Source: Cololabis saira (lineage: Eukaryota; Chordata; Actinopteri; Beloniformes; Belonidae). Taken from it: a DNA stretch of 64,000 nucleotides. The notes under the pieces are model-generated. The model ran no database searches and was not told the origin of the DNA. It saw only the letters and a program-made list of their open reading frames with translations. Both the position numbers and the translations under genes were made by a program. The DNA lies in the NCBI RefSeq assembly GCF_033807715.1, contig NC_084596.1, positions 37,860,958 through 37,924,957 on the forward strand, written 5' to 3'. Of this stretch, positions 25,745 through 37,214 are shown piece by piece; the first letter of the stretch is position 1, and each line of letters starts with the position of its first letter.

Positions 25745-27690
25745 GGGTGAGACAAGAAAACGCTTCCATTTAGAGACAAAAGAGCTAACCTGACCACCAT
25801 GGTTAAGAACAGAGGGGTGAGAAGAAAAAAAAAAGGTAATACAGCAATATATGTGAGATTAATGTGCAAAGATGAAGAAAAAACATTTAAAAAGACTGTA
25901 GCATATACAGTACAGCAGCTTTTTAAAATGTATCACTAATAACACAGCAAGGGATCTTGACAATGGCACTAAAAAAAAAGATAAGCTTGGTGCAACTGCT
26001 TGTTTTTGTCCAACACCATAATTTGGATAAGTTTGTACCCAGAACACGCTTGTTACCTTTGTGTGCATGGAAAAGCACTCAAGTCTCCACAGTCTTCACA
26101 ATAATTTACAGAATAAAGAGTCACTGAAAGGTACAACAAAAAATAAATTGCTTGAGTGTTCCCTCTTAACATTGGTTTTACTTCTAGATACAATTTCCTT
26201 TCAGTTTCGCTCTTTTATTATACTTTTCACAATTAGCATTAGGTAAACCTCAGCTATATGTTGATATTTCAATGTGTTACTTTGTTGGACTGAAGATGTG
26301 CGAGTGCTTGTATCCTTAGCCGTATCAAATGTCAAAGTATCTTTGGGTATTACAGTGAACTGCAAAATGCCTCTGATATGCTAACTGGATTGTGAAGACA
26401 AAGCACTGTGATTGGACTTTGAAATAAACAAAGCAAACAATATTACCAAACAGATAAGTCTAGGTGCATCTTTTGCATTTGGCTTTCCAGACCAAACGCA
26501 CGAGTGCCCTAATGCACTGTATGGTACTTAATCTAAGTTAAAATCAAATACTGTTTCATTTGACAAGGGTGATGGAATCAGAAGAAGTTGAAGCAAAGAC
26601 GGGAGGAAAAAGCAAATATAGATAAATAAAATGTCAGACTTGAATACACTGGAAGTGCTCTGAAAAATCACTAAATACTAGAAATTATAGAGAACTGTGC
26701 GAATTAAAGTGACAGAGTCCATAATATGTAATTTCCCTCTGGAGATTAATAAAGTGTTATTGAAGTGAATTGGACAGAATTGAAAAGAGTCAAATTAACC
26801 CTATTCTTTTTCATTATGTTGATTGTCCTGCATCAAAGTGACGCATACTCAGTCTTTTTTTTCCCAGCAAGTGCCTCCTAGTTGAACTTAATTTGTTCAC
26901 TCCGTCATTCCCAAATATCACTCCAAGTGAGGTTCACAACAACGTTTCACAACACGACTACTCTGACAAACCTGTAACTTCAGTAATGCCGGTGTTTCTA
27001 GGAAAAGACTGATAAGAAAAGTACGTTTTTTTTTTGTAGAATTTTTTTTTATTTATGTTTTTCTGCATCATAAATTATAAATGCACTATCAATGTTTATA
27101 AGAGACATGAAGAAATATGTTACAGCTCATTGAAACAAAGCTTTACACCTCTTCAGTAAGTAAACTGCAGCCAGGTACTGCTAATCAGCTCTCAATGAAT
27201 TGATCAGCAGGTGCGCAGACATTTATAAAAACAGATCTGAAGTACCCAGGTGTGTCTTAATGCCATTAGAAAAGGAATAAAAAAGGTCTTAAGAGAAAAA
27301 TGTCTTCCTTCACATGAGTCTGGAAAGAGTGTAAACCTAGTTCAGTGATCTACGGCGACAGCGATTATTCAGAAGTGGAAAGCATTCGAGACAGTTGCTG
27401 ATCTTCCCAGGAGTGGACATCCCAGCAAATTCACCCCAAGGTCAGACTGTGCAATGCTCACAGAAATAAAAATCAAAGACCTACAGCTCAGACCCTTCAG
27501 GCCTCACTCAGCACGCACGTTAAAGGCACTTATAAGACTGAACAAATGTGATTTGTTTGAAATGGTTGTTAGGAGATTGTCTTTTCTGTTTAAAAAACAA
27601 ACTAAAAGTTTCAAGACTATAAAGGCACCAAAAACTGTTGTTGTGCCCGCCCATGTGCCCATGTGAACTCAGATTTTATAAATGATTATG
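25745..27690. other. Non-coding DNA, probable intron or intergenic
   Basis: AT-rich sequence upstream (on the minus strand) of the exon at 25610-25737. Apart from a short retroelement tail at 26727-26755, no element or gene was recognised. Confidence 0.45.
26727..26755 (+). mobile_element. Remnant of a SINE/LINE 3' tail
   Basis: The segment reads TGTAATTTCCCTCTGG followed by AGATTAATAAAGT, matching the common 3' terminus of fish SINE and LINE families that ends in 'ggattaataaagt'. Only the tail is recognisable; the upstream body is too diverged or absent. Confidence 0.5.
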
Positions 27691-28184
27691 CATTCATGTT
27701 TGGGTGAACATTTCTGTGAGTATGAAGACCAGTAAAGCCAGACCCGGCCTCCCCCCTGGAGTTTATGGCCCTGCTGCTATCTTCTCGCTCAGGCCAATTT
27801 ATAACCCTGGTGGCCTGGTTCGAGATGGCCTGTATGTGACCCACGATACGGCCCCAGATCAAAAGGGCGCCCACGGACAGCAAAACCCAGTAAACCAGAC
27901 CCCTAGAGGGGGGGGGGTCAAAACAGATCAAAGCAAGCAAGGAAAGTTTCTGCCAGGGAAACAGACTCCCTGGGGATTTACGACACCCCCTGGGGGGGAG
28001 CCGGATGCAGCGGAGCCCGAAAACCAGACGTCAAAATGGTACTGCTTCTTTGAACCCCCCTTTTCCGCTTCAATGTGCCTCTTTGAACAGGCCGCTGTTG
28101 CCTGAACTACAACCCCCAGCGTGCCTTGCGTGGGGGGGGGTGGCGCCTACAAGCGGCGCGCATCCAATCGCAATGAGGCACCGA

Positions 28185-28192
28185 TGACGTCA
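28185..28192. promoter_or_regulatory. CRE/ATF-type palindrome
   Basis: This is a perfect TGACGTCA, 16 bases after a CCAAT box (28164-28168), inside the CpG-rich block. The combination is typical of strong promoters. Activity is not shown by sequence alone. Confidence 0.55.
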
Positions 28193-29326
28193 CCGCAGCG
28201 CGCGTAGGATCAAAACCCCTGCCGCTGCTCCTTTTTCTCTCTCTTCTCAACTTCATCTCATCGGCGCTGGATCTTTGGCTCCACCAAAAGATCCCACCTC
28301 TCTCTCCCCCCGGGCTGGGGGGAAGCAGGAGGCCCGCACCGGACCGGGCCCTGCGGGGTCCGGCCGTTGAAGCCGCGGTTCCCCGGGAGGCTCCGATTTC
28401 TCACTAAACTCTGTTCCTCTTTAAGTTTCTGCAGATCCGAGCTTCCGACGCCCACGCGCTCCCGGCAACCAGATCGGGACAAAGCTGCGATTGAGTGCTC
28501 AGACTGAACCCCCCCTCCCCGCTCCGAGCCCCTGTCTGCGAACCGCGCAGGGGATCGGGGACGGACGGCCGGCGTCTCGCCCGGCGTGAGCTCTCCCGGG
28601 GCCCGGACGGCCGCACGTCGGCGACCGGCGCAGAGAGGGAAGCACGGCAGGAGAGATCGGTCCCCCGCCGCGCCTAGGAATGCGTGTGAGCCTCCGTTTT
28701 GGTCCGGAACCACGGCCCGGCACGAGGCGGCCCCGCCGCTGTCTAATCCGTTTCAGGGGAAGGGACGGGACGCGATAGCCTGACTGCGAAACCCCAGCAG
28801 GACCGCGAACCCAGTCGACAAACCCGCAGGCACCCGATTCCGGATCCCAGAGGAGACGTGAGCCCGCGTAGCAGTGATCAGTAGGATTTAAGAGTGTTCA
28901 GAACTGTGTGTGAGATTGTGAGACCTGGGTTATCAGTAACTTAAGAGTGTTACAGAGCTAAATCTGTGTTCAGAGCTGAGATTACATCATCATTGTTATC
29001 ATTATCATGGTTGATTATTTGGTAGTCGTTGTTTTCTGCCGTAGGCACGTTTTAAATGCTGCGTTCGCCATCCGGTCCGATTGCACGTGGCCCAGAGGGC
29101 GCGTCCATCTTTAAAAGACCACAGGAGCCCCGTTTGAACTGTAGATGTTCTGTATCTTCGTTATTATTGCTTGATTTCTTTTTTTGTTTTCATTCCATGC
29201 ATTTAACGTTTATGTTTCATTTTATTGATTGTTGTTTTTCTTGTTAGTTAATGGTTTTATAATAATGTCGTGTGCCATCAGATTTATTCGGGTATTTATT
29301 TACATCCCTTTTGATACCCGTATGTG

Positions 29327-29332
29327 AATAAA
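29327..29332 (+). terminator. Polyadenylation signal AATAAA
   Basis: An AATAAA hexamer follows an AT-rich tail and precedes GT- and T-rich sequence (GAGTGGTTGTGTT, starting about 18 bases downstream). This is a plausible cleavage and polyadenylation context for a transcript started in the CpG-rich block. Confidence 0.4.
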
Positions 29333-29674
29333 TTCTGATTGATTCTTAATGAGTGGTTGTGTTATTTCATGCAAGATTTGGTCACAAGTTGATTTGTTTA
29401 AGCAGAGCCCAGTGTTCGGATATCACGCCTTCACTGTTATTCTGTAAGATTTGCTGTTCTGCAGGATAATTCAAAAATCATATGAGACTGATTTTCTGCT
29501 GTTTTAGTTATCGAATCCCATCGGAGTAAGGCCCGGTGGTGGTGCCCCGAGAATTATCATTTTGATAATATGATTTGATAAATAGTCAACTTTATTAATT
29601 ATTAATAATTATTAATAATATTCATTAATAGCCTTGAATAACTAATCAGCCAAGCTACCCCGAGTCGCACAACA

Positions 29675-30695
29675 CTGTCAATGATGGCAACAAAGATCAT
29701 GTTCAGGCAGGGATTTCTGCCAAAAGTTGTGCAACAAAACATTAAATTCTTGCGCATGCCAGTTTAAATAGTTAATTTCTTCATTTACGATGTAAATGTT
29801 ATGTATCAAAAATGAAATATAAAGTGTTTGTTCATGTGTTTTTCTACGCAAGTACTTTTTTTCAATTCAATTATTGTTAACTGAAGGTTACAAAGGCATG
29901 TTACTGTACATATTTTACATTCACAAAATATATGGAAGGCAAGCTTGCAAATAATATATTTTATGAATACAGAAAACACATACTTTAGAGTATTAAGCTC
30001 TTAAATATTCCACTAGCCTCTAGTTTTCTGTAATTGCTTTCTGGTGCTAGTTAGTGTACAGAGACCTTTGCTGGAAAAAGTGTCTGTTGCTACTGGAAAC
30101 CAAGCAAATGAAAGAGGTAAGCTTGAACACAAAAACATCACATCTATGAAGCTATAAAAATTATGGGTTATGAGTCACTACTTCAGTTAATGCTAAGGGA
30201 AAAGAGCTGTGATTTTTTTCATTTTTATTTTTTTTGAAAGACTCTTTCTTTATGTGTATAGCTTTCACATACAGAATTACTATGATCAAAGCTACTGATA
30301 TACGGAGCTGTGCAGCTTCAAGGTTGCTGTGATTCTTATTGTGTTTATCCAGATATATCACAATCAAAAATGATTGACCTCATTTCCTAAACCCATATGG
30401 AGGTAAATCATTTGTTGTGTGTATACACCAACACCAAAATAAATGTGGTAGCTTGTTCACCTTCATTTCGTCCTCCAATCTGTATAACCTGACAGTTTCT
30501 TTAAGATGATACTCAGACAGCAAACACATGCATCTAACCAACATACGTGCCTCATTAAGCAAAATAATATAAACAACATGAAGCACAACACTTTACTGTC
30601 AGCGTCTGCTGTTGGCTGATCCATTTGCTGCTTGCTGTATAAGTTATTTAATTTAATAAATGGTTCTTAGGAAGTGGTTGTCCATTTAACCAGTC
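29675..30695. other. Non-coding AT-rich DNA
   Basis: No gene or element was recognised between the LTR-like block and the degenerate repeat that precedes the array. Confidence 0.5.
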
Positions 30696-30699
30696 GGGA

Positions 30700-30806
30700 T
30701 TTCATCCACCCATCCTTTATCTTCCTTGTCAGGGTCACAGAGGTCTTTTGGAGCCTATCCCAGCTCTCTTCAGGCAAAAGGACGGGGGTTCAACATGGAC
30801 AGAAGA
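30700..30806. repeat. Degenerate interspersed fish repeat
   Basis: The sequence CATCCACCCATCC, then AGGGTCACAGAGG and GGAGCCTATCCCAGCT, matches the pattern of a very common fish repeat (CATCCATCC ... GGGTCGC ... GAGCCTATCCCAGCTG). The copy is diverged and directly precedes the composite array. Confidence 0.5.
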
Positions 30807-30833
30807 AGTGAATATTTATAAAAAAATAAATAA

Positions 30834-32790
30834 AATTAAAGCTGCAAGCAGCGATGAACGGGCCCTCGCACTCACGGCCACCGCCCCCCATAAGCATATC
30901 AGAAAAGACACCACCCACAACTTCCTATGTCAAACCATTCAAAAGTTATAGCAGAAAAAAGGGACAACCAATCAGAAGAAGGGGCGGGGCTAATTCAGGC
31001 CAATGAAGGTCAAGGACTCCATACAGAATCTGATGACACCACCCACGACTCTCTATGTCAAACCATTCCAAAGTTATAGCAGAAAATCGGGACAACCAAT
31101 CAGAAGAAGGAGCGGGGCTAATTAAGGCCAACAAAGCTTAAGAACTCATTACAGATTCCCATGACACCACCCACGACTCCCTATGTCAAACCATTCCAAA
31201 GTTATAGCAGAAAATCGGGACAACCAATCAGAAGAAGGGGCGGGGCTAATTAAGGCCAACGAAGCTTAAGAACTCATTACAGAGTCCCATGATACCACCC
31301 ACGACTTCCTATGTCAAACCATTCAAAAGTTATGGCAGAGAAAAGTATTCTAGGGGGCGCTGTTGAGCCGTTAGGCCACGCCCATTAATGCAAACCATGA
31401 AATATCAAATTTATCGCCAAGTCTGTCTTGCATGCAAAATTTGGTGACTTTTGGGGAACTATCAAATATGGACCAATCAGATGAAGGGGGGTGCGCTTGT
31501 TGGCGTCTAGCGTCGCCACGGTAACACTTTCGAAATAGAAAAGTAATGCGTGTAGTCGCAGGATGGAGACACATATTTTGATGTATAACACATCTGTGTT
31601 CACGTTACGGTTCGGGCTGAATTAATTCTCGAAGGAATGGCATAAATTTCGCCAAAATGACACAATTTATTCAAAATGGCCGACATCCTGTTCGGTTTCG
31701 GCCATGGCTCCAAGAGACTTTTCTTTAAGTTGTGACATGATACAGGTGTGTACCGATTTTCGTGCATGTACGTCAAACCGTATTGTGGGGCTTGAGGCAC
31801 AAAATTTTCCGGGGGGCGCTGTTGAGCCATTTTGCCACGCCCATTAATGCAAACCATGAAATATCAAATTTATCGCCAGGCATTTTTTTGCATGCCAAAT
31901 TTGGTGCCTTTTGGGGAACTATCAAATATGGACCAATCAGATGAAGGGGGGGTGCGCTTGTTGGCGTCTAGCGTCGCCACGGTAACACTTTCGAAAGAGA
32001 AAAGTAATGCGTGTAGTCGCAGGATGGAGACGCACATTTTGATGTATAACACATCTGGGTTCACAATACGGTTCGGGCTGAATTAACTCTCGAAGGAATG
32101 GCATATATTGCTCCAAAATTACGCAATTAATTCAGAATGTTCAAAATGGCCGACTTCCTGTTCGGTTTCGGCCATGGCGCCAAGAGACTTTTCTTTTAGT
32201 TGCGACATGATACAGGTGTGTACCGATTTTCGTTCATGTACGTCAAACCGTATTATGGGGCTTTAGGCACAAAGATTTTTCTGTCGAACCAATCAGATGA
32301 AGGGTGGGCGCGCTTTTTGGCGTCTAGCGCCGCCACGGTAACGCTTTTGAAAGAGAAAAGTAATGCGTGTTGTCGCAGGATGGAGACGCACATTTTGATG
32401 TATACCACACTTGGGGGCACGTTACGGTTCGGGCTGAATTAACTTTCGAAGGAATGGCATAAATTTCGCCAAAATGACACGACTAATTCAAAATGGCCGA
32501 CATCCTGTTCGGTTTCGGGCATGACCCCAAGAGACTTTTGTTTAAGTTGTCCCATGATACAGGTGTGTACCGATTTTCGTGCATGTACGTCAAACCGTAT
32601 CGTGGGGCTTGAGGCACAAAGTTTTCAAGGGGGCGCTGTTGAGCCATTTTGCCACGCCCATTAATGCAAACCTTTAAATATCAAATTTTTCGCCAGGCCT
32701 GACTAGGGTGCAAAATTTGGTGACTTTTTGGGCATGTTAAGGGGGGCAAAAAGGCCTTCACTTTGTCAGGAAAATAATAATAATAATAAC
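30834..32790 (+). repeat. Array unit U1
   Basis: This is the first unit, about 1.96 kb. It has four 128-bp A subrepeats (marker GACACCACCCAC at 30907, 31035, 31163; GATACCACCCAC at 31291). These are followed by two full B subrepeats of about 460 bp (from about 31350 and 31809), a 5'-truncated B copy from about 32275, and a terminal partial B copy leading to the (TAA)n tail. It has no captured MITE block and no microsatellite core. Confidence 0.85.
31512..31525. promoter_or_regulatory. RFX X-box motif of the B subrepeat
   Basis: GTCGCCACGGTAAC fits the RFX consensus GTNRCC-N2-RGYAAC. It lies 34 bases after a CCAAT box (31473-31477). The same pair recurs in most B subrepeats, for example 31973-31986, 37642-37655, 41162-41175 and 55311-55324. 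Some copies are altered at one base (ATCGCC or GCCGCC). Function is inferred only from motif match and recurrence. Confidence 0.45.
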
Positions 32791-35284
32791 TAGAAAATTT
32801 CTGGAAATTTTGATATGGGCATGCCCTACCGCCCATTCGAGCCCTCTCGCTGCTCTGGTTTGGGGCTGCAGTGTTTGTGTTCGGGGCGGTTTTATGTCAG
32901 TTTGAGGTGTTTACGGTTGTATTTCATTCATTCCTGTGCTCCCAATAGCTATTAATGGGGCGCGCTTTTTGCCGTCTAGCGTCCCCACGGTAACGCTTTT
33001 GACTGAGAAAAGCAATGCCCATTGAGGCACGATGGAGACGCATCCAACGATGTATGCCATGCATGGGTGCACGTTCCGGTTCAGGCTACGTTAACGGATA
33101 GGTTTTTTTTCCACCATGGTTTAAAAAAACCCATCCGAATGAATGGGGCCATTTGGCATGGATTTTACATTAAACTTTCCTTAAATCACAGCTTCATGAA
33201 ATTTTAATACGTTGAAGGTCACAGCGTGCCGAGTCAGGGAACATTTGTATGATGTCTCTACGATAATCTGTTGCCTAGCAACAAGCGTCCAAAGTCAAAC
33301 GGAAATAAAAAAAAAAATGAAAGGTCAATATCACAAAAACTTTTAAAAATGGCATAATGAGGTTCTAGGCTCCGTTAGTGCCAATCGGGCCGAGTGTTTG
33401 AAAGTTTGAACTATGTCTCTACGATAAAGTCCGGCCGAGCAATAAGCGTCTGAATTTTCGCCTTTTTTTTGGCTTTTTGGCATCTAGCGTTGCCACGGTA
33501 GCACTTTTGACTGAAAAAAGTAATGCCCATCGAGGCACGATGGAGACGCATCCAACGATATATGCCATGCATGGGTGCACATTGCGGTCCGAGCAGTATT
33601 AACAGATTGTTTATTCACATGCTCTCCCATACAAATGCATAGGTTTTTGTTGCCATGGTAACAAGCCCCATAGGATAGAATGGGACAATTTGGCTTTAAT
33701 ATCTCAAAAGCTGTAAACGAGAGCGTAATGAGACCTCAGTATGTTGTAGTCCACATCAACCTGAGTCTTTTAACGTTGGAACAAAGTCTCTGCGATACCG
33801 CGTTGCCGCGCAACAAGCATCCGAAGTTCCGTTAGCATCAAAATGAACAATGTGGAATATCTCAAAAACTGTAATAGCAAGCATGACGAGACTAAAATAT
33901 GTTGCAGTACAAAGCGTCCCGGGTTTGTCAATGTTGTAATGATGTCTGTACGATAAACCGTTGCCTAGCAACAAGCGTCCAAAATAAAATTGATTTTTTT
34001 TTAAAATTGAAAGTTAAATATCGCAAAAACCGTGATAAGTAGCATGATGAAGTTTTATGGTCCTTTAGTGACTATCGGGCCGAGTGTTTGAAAGTTTGAA
34101 CGAGGTCTCTACGATAAAGTTCGGCCGAGCAATAAGCGTGGGAATTTTCACCTTTTTTTTTGCTTTTTGGCAACTAGCGTTGCCACGGTAACCCCTATTA
34201 CGGAGAAAAGTAATGCCCATCGAATCACGATGGAGACGCATCCAACGATGTATGCCATGCATGGGTGCACGTTGCGGTTCGGGCCGTATTAACGGACGAA
34301 AAAAAGTGCGGAATGTGTTTACGGTTGTATTTCATTCATTCCTGTGCTCCCAATAGCTATTAATGGGGCGCGCTTTTTGCCGTCTAGCGTCCCCACGGTA
34401 ACGCTTTTGACTGAGAAAAGCAATGCCCATCGAGGCACGATGGAGACGCATCTAACGATGTATGCCGTGCATGGGTGCATGTTCCGGTTCAGGCTACGTT
34501 AACGGATAGGTTTTTTTTTTTCACCATGGTACAAAACCCCATCCGAATGAATGGGGCCATTTGGCCTGGATTTTGACATAAAATTTCCTTAAATCCCAGC
34601 TTCATGAAATTTTAGTATGTTGAAGTCCACAGCGTGCCGAGTCGGGAAACATTTGTACGATGTCTCTACGGTAACCTGTTGCCTAGCAACAAGCATCCAA
34701 AGTCAAACGGAAAAAAAATAAAAAATGAAAGGTCAATATCACAAAAACTGTAATACTTGGCATAATAAGGTTGGACGGTAGGTTAGGGACAATCGGGCCG
34801 AGTGTTTGAAAGTTTGAACGATGTCTCTACGATAAAGTTCGGCCGAGCAATAAGCGTCTGAATTTTCGCCTTTTTTTTTGCTTTTTGGCAACTAGCGTTG
34901 CCACGGTAACCCCTATTACGGAGAAAAGTAATGCCCATCGACGCATGATGGAGACGCATCCAACGATGTATGGCATGCATGGGTGCATGTTCCGGTTCGG
35001 GCCGCATTAACGGACGAAAAAAAGTGCGGAATAATAAGAAAAGGGAAACCTTTTCTAGATACTAATATATCGCCTTCATTTTCATGTTTTTCCTCGTTTT
35101 TCCGGCCGTGTTTTAGTTTTTGGGGATTTTTTTTTTCCACATCCGAGCGGGGTCATGCTGTACACCCGCTGGTGCGCAGTGGGACTTTTGCGACTTTAGC
35201 TTGTTAGCAAAATGCTAGCAACATTGCCCTTTGGGCCATTCTGGACGATTGCAATATGGTCATGCCACTACTTGGCATGCCCAT
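32791..35284 (+). repeat. Sister-family module C between units U1 and U2
   Basis: The block starts right after (TAA)n with ACTAGAAAATTTCTGG and then GGGCATGCC (32817-32825). It ends GGCATGCCC (35274-35282) before ATAATTAAAG, so it has subterminal inverted repeats like the main units but different in sequence. The interior is a diverged relative of the B subrepeat, sharing GAGAAAAG.AATGCC and GATGGAGACGCATCCAACG. It carries an internal direct repeat: the segment at about 32907 recurs at 34315, 1408 bp later. Motifs of the GTTGCCTAGCAAC type are frequent. No credible coding frame is present. Confidence 0.7.
33649..33662. promoter_or_regulatory. Canonical RFX X-box motif
   Basis: The 14-mer GTTGCCATGGTAAC fits the RFX X-box consensus GTNRCC-N2-RGYAAC exactly. 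Related GTTGCCTAGCAAC copies occur in module C near 33269, 33959 and 34678. Only motif presence is seen; binding is not shown. Confidence 0.5.
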
Positions 35285-36152
35285 AATTAAAGCTGCAAGC
35301 AGCAATGAACGGGCCCTCGCACTCATGGCCACCGCCCCCATAAGCATATCAGAAATGACACCACCCACGACTTCCTATGTCAAACCCTTCAAAAGTTATA
35401 GCAGAAAAAAGGGACGACCAGTCAGAAGAAGGGGCGGGGCTAATTCAGGGCAAAGAAGATCAAGGACTCATTACAGAGTCCCATGACACCACCCACGACT
35501 CTCTATGTCAAAACATTCAAAAGTTATAGCAGAAAATAGGGACAACCAATCAGAAAAAGGGACTGGGCTAATTGTCACCAATTATGGTCAAGGACTCAAT
35601 GCCGAGTCCCATGACACCACCCACGACTCTCTATGTCAAACCTTTCAAAAGTTATGGCAGAAAAAAGTATTCTAGGGGGCGCTGTTGAGCCGTGAGGACA
35701 CGCCCATTAATGCAAACCATGAAAAAAAAAATCAGATCACTCAAATGAACGACGATCATACAGTACAGCTGTATCTCATGGTCCAGAATGTATGATATTA
35801 TATTAATCTATTATACCATATTATATTACATGTTGTTATTTCATATTAGCATACCCAGTAATATAGCATATTGTATTATTGTATTGTATGTTGCTTCATT
35901 TCATATATTTTTGACTGTATTATATTGTAAAATTATATATCATAGCGATTGCATTATTATATAATTTCAATTTATAACACTAATATACAATTCCTCACAC
36001 ACACACTCCTTCCAAATGTTTCTTTTTTTTCTCCATTATGACAATTCTATGCTGTCATCCGTTATGTTTTTTGTTTTTAAGCTTGTTATGTCTGTTATTC
36101 AAATATATTAATACATTCATTAATATGCTATACTGTATTTTGTATTGTGTAT

Positions 36153-36280
<128 letters not shown>

Positions 36281-36497
36281 CCTGAAGTGTGACTACCTGC
36301 AGAACGTATTTTAGCATGAAAGCTTGCATATTTAACGTACATCAAGCATCCTGTATCATAGCTACATGTCTGCCGTTTGTAACAAAGCAAACCGCGTGAA
36401 AATCGGTTGAAAATCAAGTGAGTTATAGTTATTTTACTTATGCAGACACCTCCTTCCACAATAGAAGTGAACGCTCTAGAGTTAAAGCGATACCGAT

Positions 36498-36563
36498 CCA
36501 AGATGGCGGCCACGCCCGACGTTCTCAGGCAGTCAATGCGGCGCCTCGACCAAGATGGCGGCC
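36498..36563 (+). promoter_or_regulatory. Pair of YY1-type motifs, U2
   Basis: CCAAGATGGCGGCC occurs twice, 52 bases apart (36498-36511 and 36550-36563), in a GC-rich segment. AAGATGGCGGC is the extended YY1 recognition motif. Only the motif match is seen. Confidence 0.6.
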
Positions 36564-36759
36564 GCGCTGAACATCAGCCCCTCCCCCCGCGGGAGCTGCG
36601 CGCGCAAACTCCACTCAAATTCAAAAGTTATGGCAGAAAATCGGGACAACCAATCAGAAGAAGGGGAAAGAGAAAAGTAATGTGCGTCGTCACAGGACAG
36701 AGACGAACATTTTGATGTAAAAAAAACACAAAAATTGCTGACAAAAATTTTGGCATATC

Positions 36760-36833
36760 AAGCCAGGCTTGAACTCTCGACCTCTGGCAGCAAAGACCGC
36801 AATAATCTGGCTGAGCTAAGTCTCAGCTATTCC
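36760..36833 (-). other. tRNA-like pol III sequence, U2
   Basis: On the minus strand it has CTTAGCTCAGCCAGA, which fits the A box, and about 40 bases on GAGTTCAAGCC, which fits the B box. The acceptor, anticodon and T stems do not pair well, so it is not a functional tRNA but could be a tRNA-derived SINE head or a tRNA pseudogene. A GCTGAG...CTCAGC inverted repeat overlaps the A box. Confidence 0.5.
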
Positions 36834-36956
36834 TCTTATTTGACCTACTGGCTTAGGACAGACCAACATAGCGATAAATGTCTGGAACTTTTTTTTCCTA
36901 ATTTTTTAAATATTTGTAAGTTATAAATATTAGTAAAACCCTACTATTTAAATTAT

Positions 36957-37214
36957 TACTTTTTCTGTAACCATTCTGCCAAGGTTGTAACCGGGCTGAG
37001 CCGGGAATATTTCTGAAGTCACCACATTACAGGGAGCTGATTGGTCGGGGGGCGGGGCCGTCATCACCCTACTCGCCACTGATTGGTCGGGGGGCGGGGC
37101 CGCCATCACCCTACTCGCCACTGATTGGTCAGGGGGCGGGGCCGGCAGACGTTTGAATCAGGAAGCGGGAGTCAGCGCGAGAGCGACTGGTGGCTCGCGG
37201 CAATTTTATTATAA
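36957..37214 (+). mobile_element. Captured MITE fragment, U2
   Basis: The segment from TACTTTTTCTGTAACC to ATTTTATTATAAAA is collinear with 5477-5660 of the MITE at 5373-5957, including GGGCTGAGCCGGGA and GTTTGAATCAGGAAGCGGG. The MITE termini are missing. It contains three copies of the 42-bp repeat. Confidence 0.8.
37037..37143. repeat. 42-bp minisatellite, 3 copies (U2)
   Basis: Starts at 37037, 37079 and 37121. Each copy has CTGATTGGTC (inverted CCAAT) next to GGGGGGCGGGGCC (GC box). Confidence 0.9.

Larger units (their letters stand above)
27697..29674 (+). promoter_or_regulatory. CpG-rich promoter-like block, possible solo LTR
   Basis: From about 28000 to 28870 the sequence is strongly GC- and CpG-rich against AT-rich flanks. 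It contains an ACTACAACCCCCA motif resembling the ZNF143 site (about 28106-28118), CCAAT (28164-28168), a perfect CRE TGACGTCA (28185-28192) and a pyrimidine-rich run near 28230. A donor-like GTGAGC follows at about 28858. An AT-rich part then ends with AATAAA (29327-29332). The block begins TGTT and ends AACA, as LTRs do, and has an LTR-like order of promoter, leader and polyadenylation signal. However, no target duplication is visible and about 2 kb is long for an LTR. A first exon with CpG-island promoter is the alternative. The 151-aa minus-strand frame here is a GC-rich by-product. Confidence 0.35.

Noticed and set aside
28258..28713. 151-aa minus-strand frame in the CpG-rich block
   Set aside because: GC-rich DNA lacks stops by composition; several overlapping frames on both strands are equally open.
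36440..36715. 91-aa frame conserved in U2, U3 and U5
   Set aside because: The three units are near-identical at DNA level throughout, so conservation is not evidence of coding. The frame spans YY1 motifs and an A-type subrepeat fragment.
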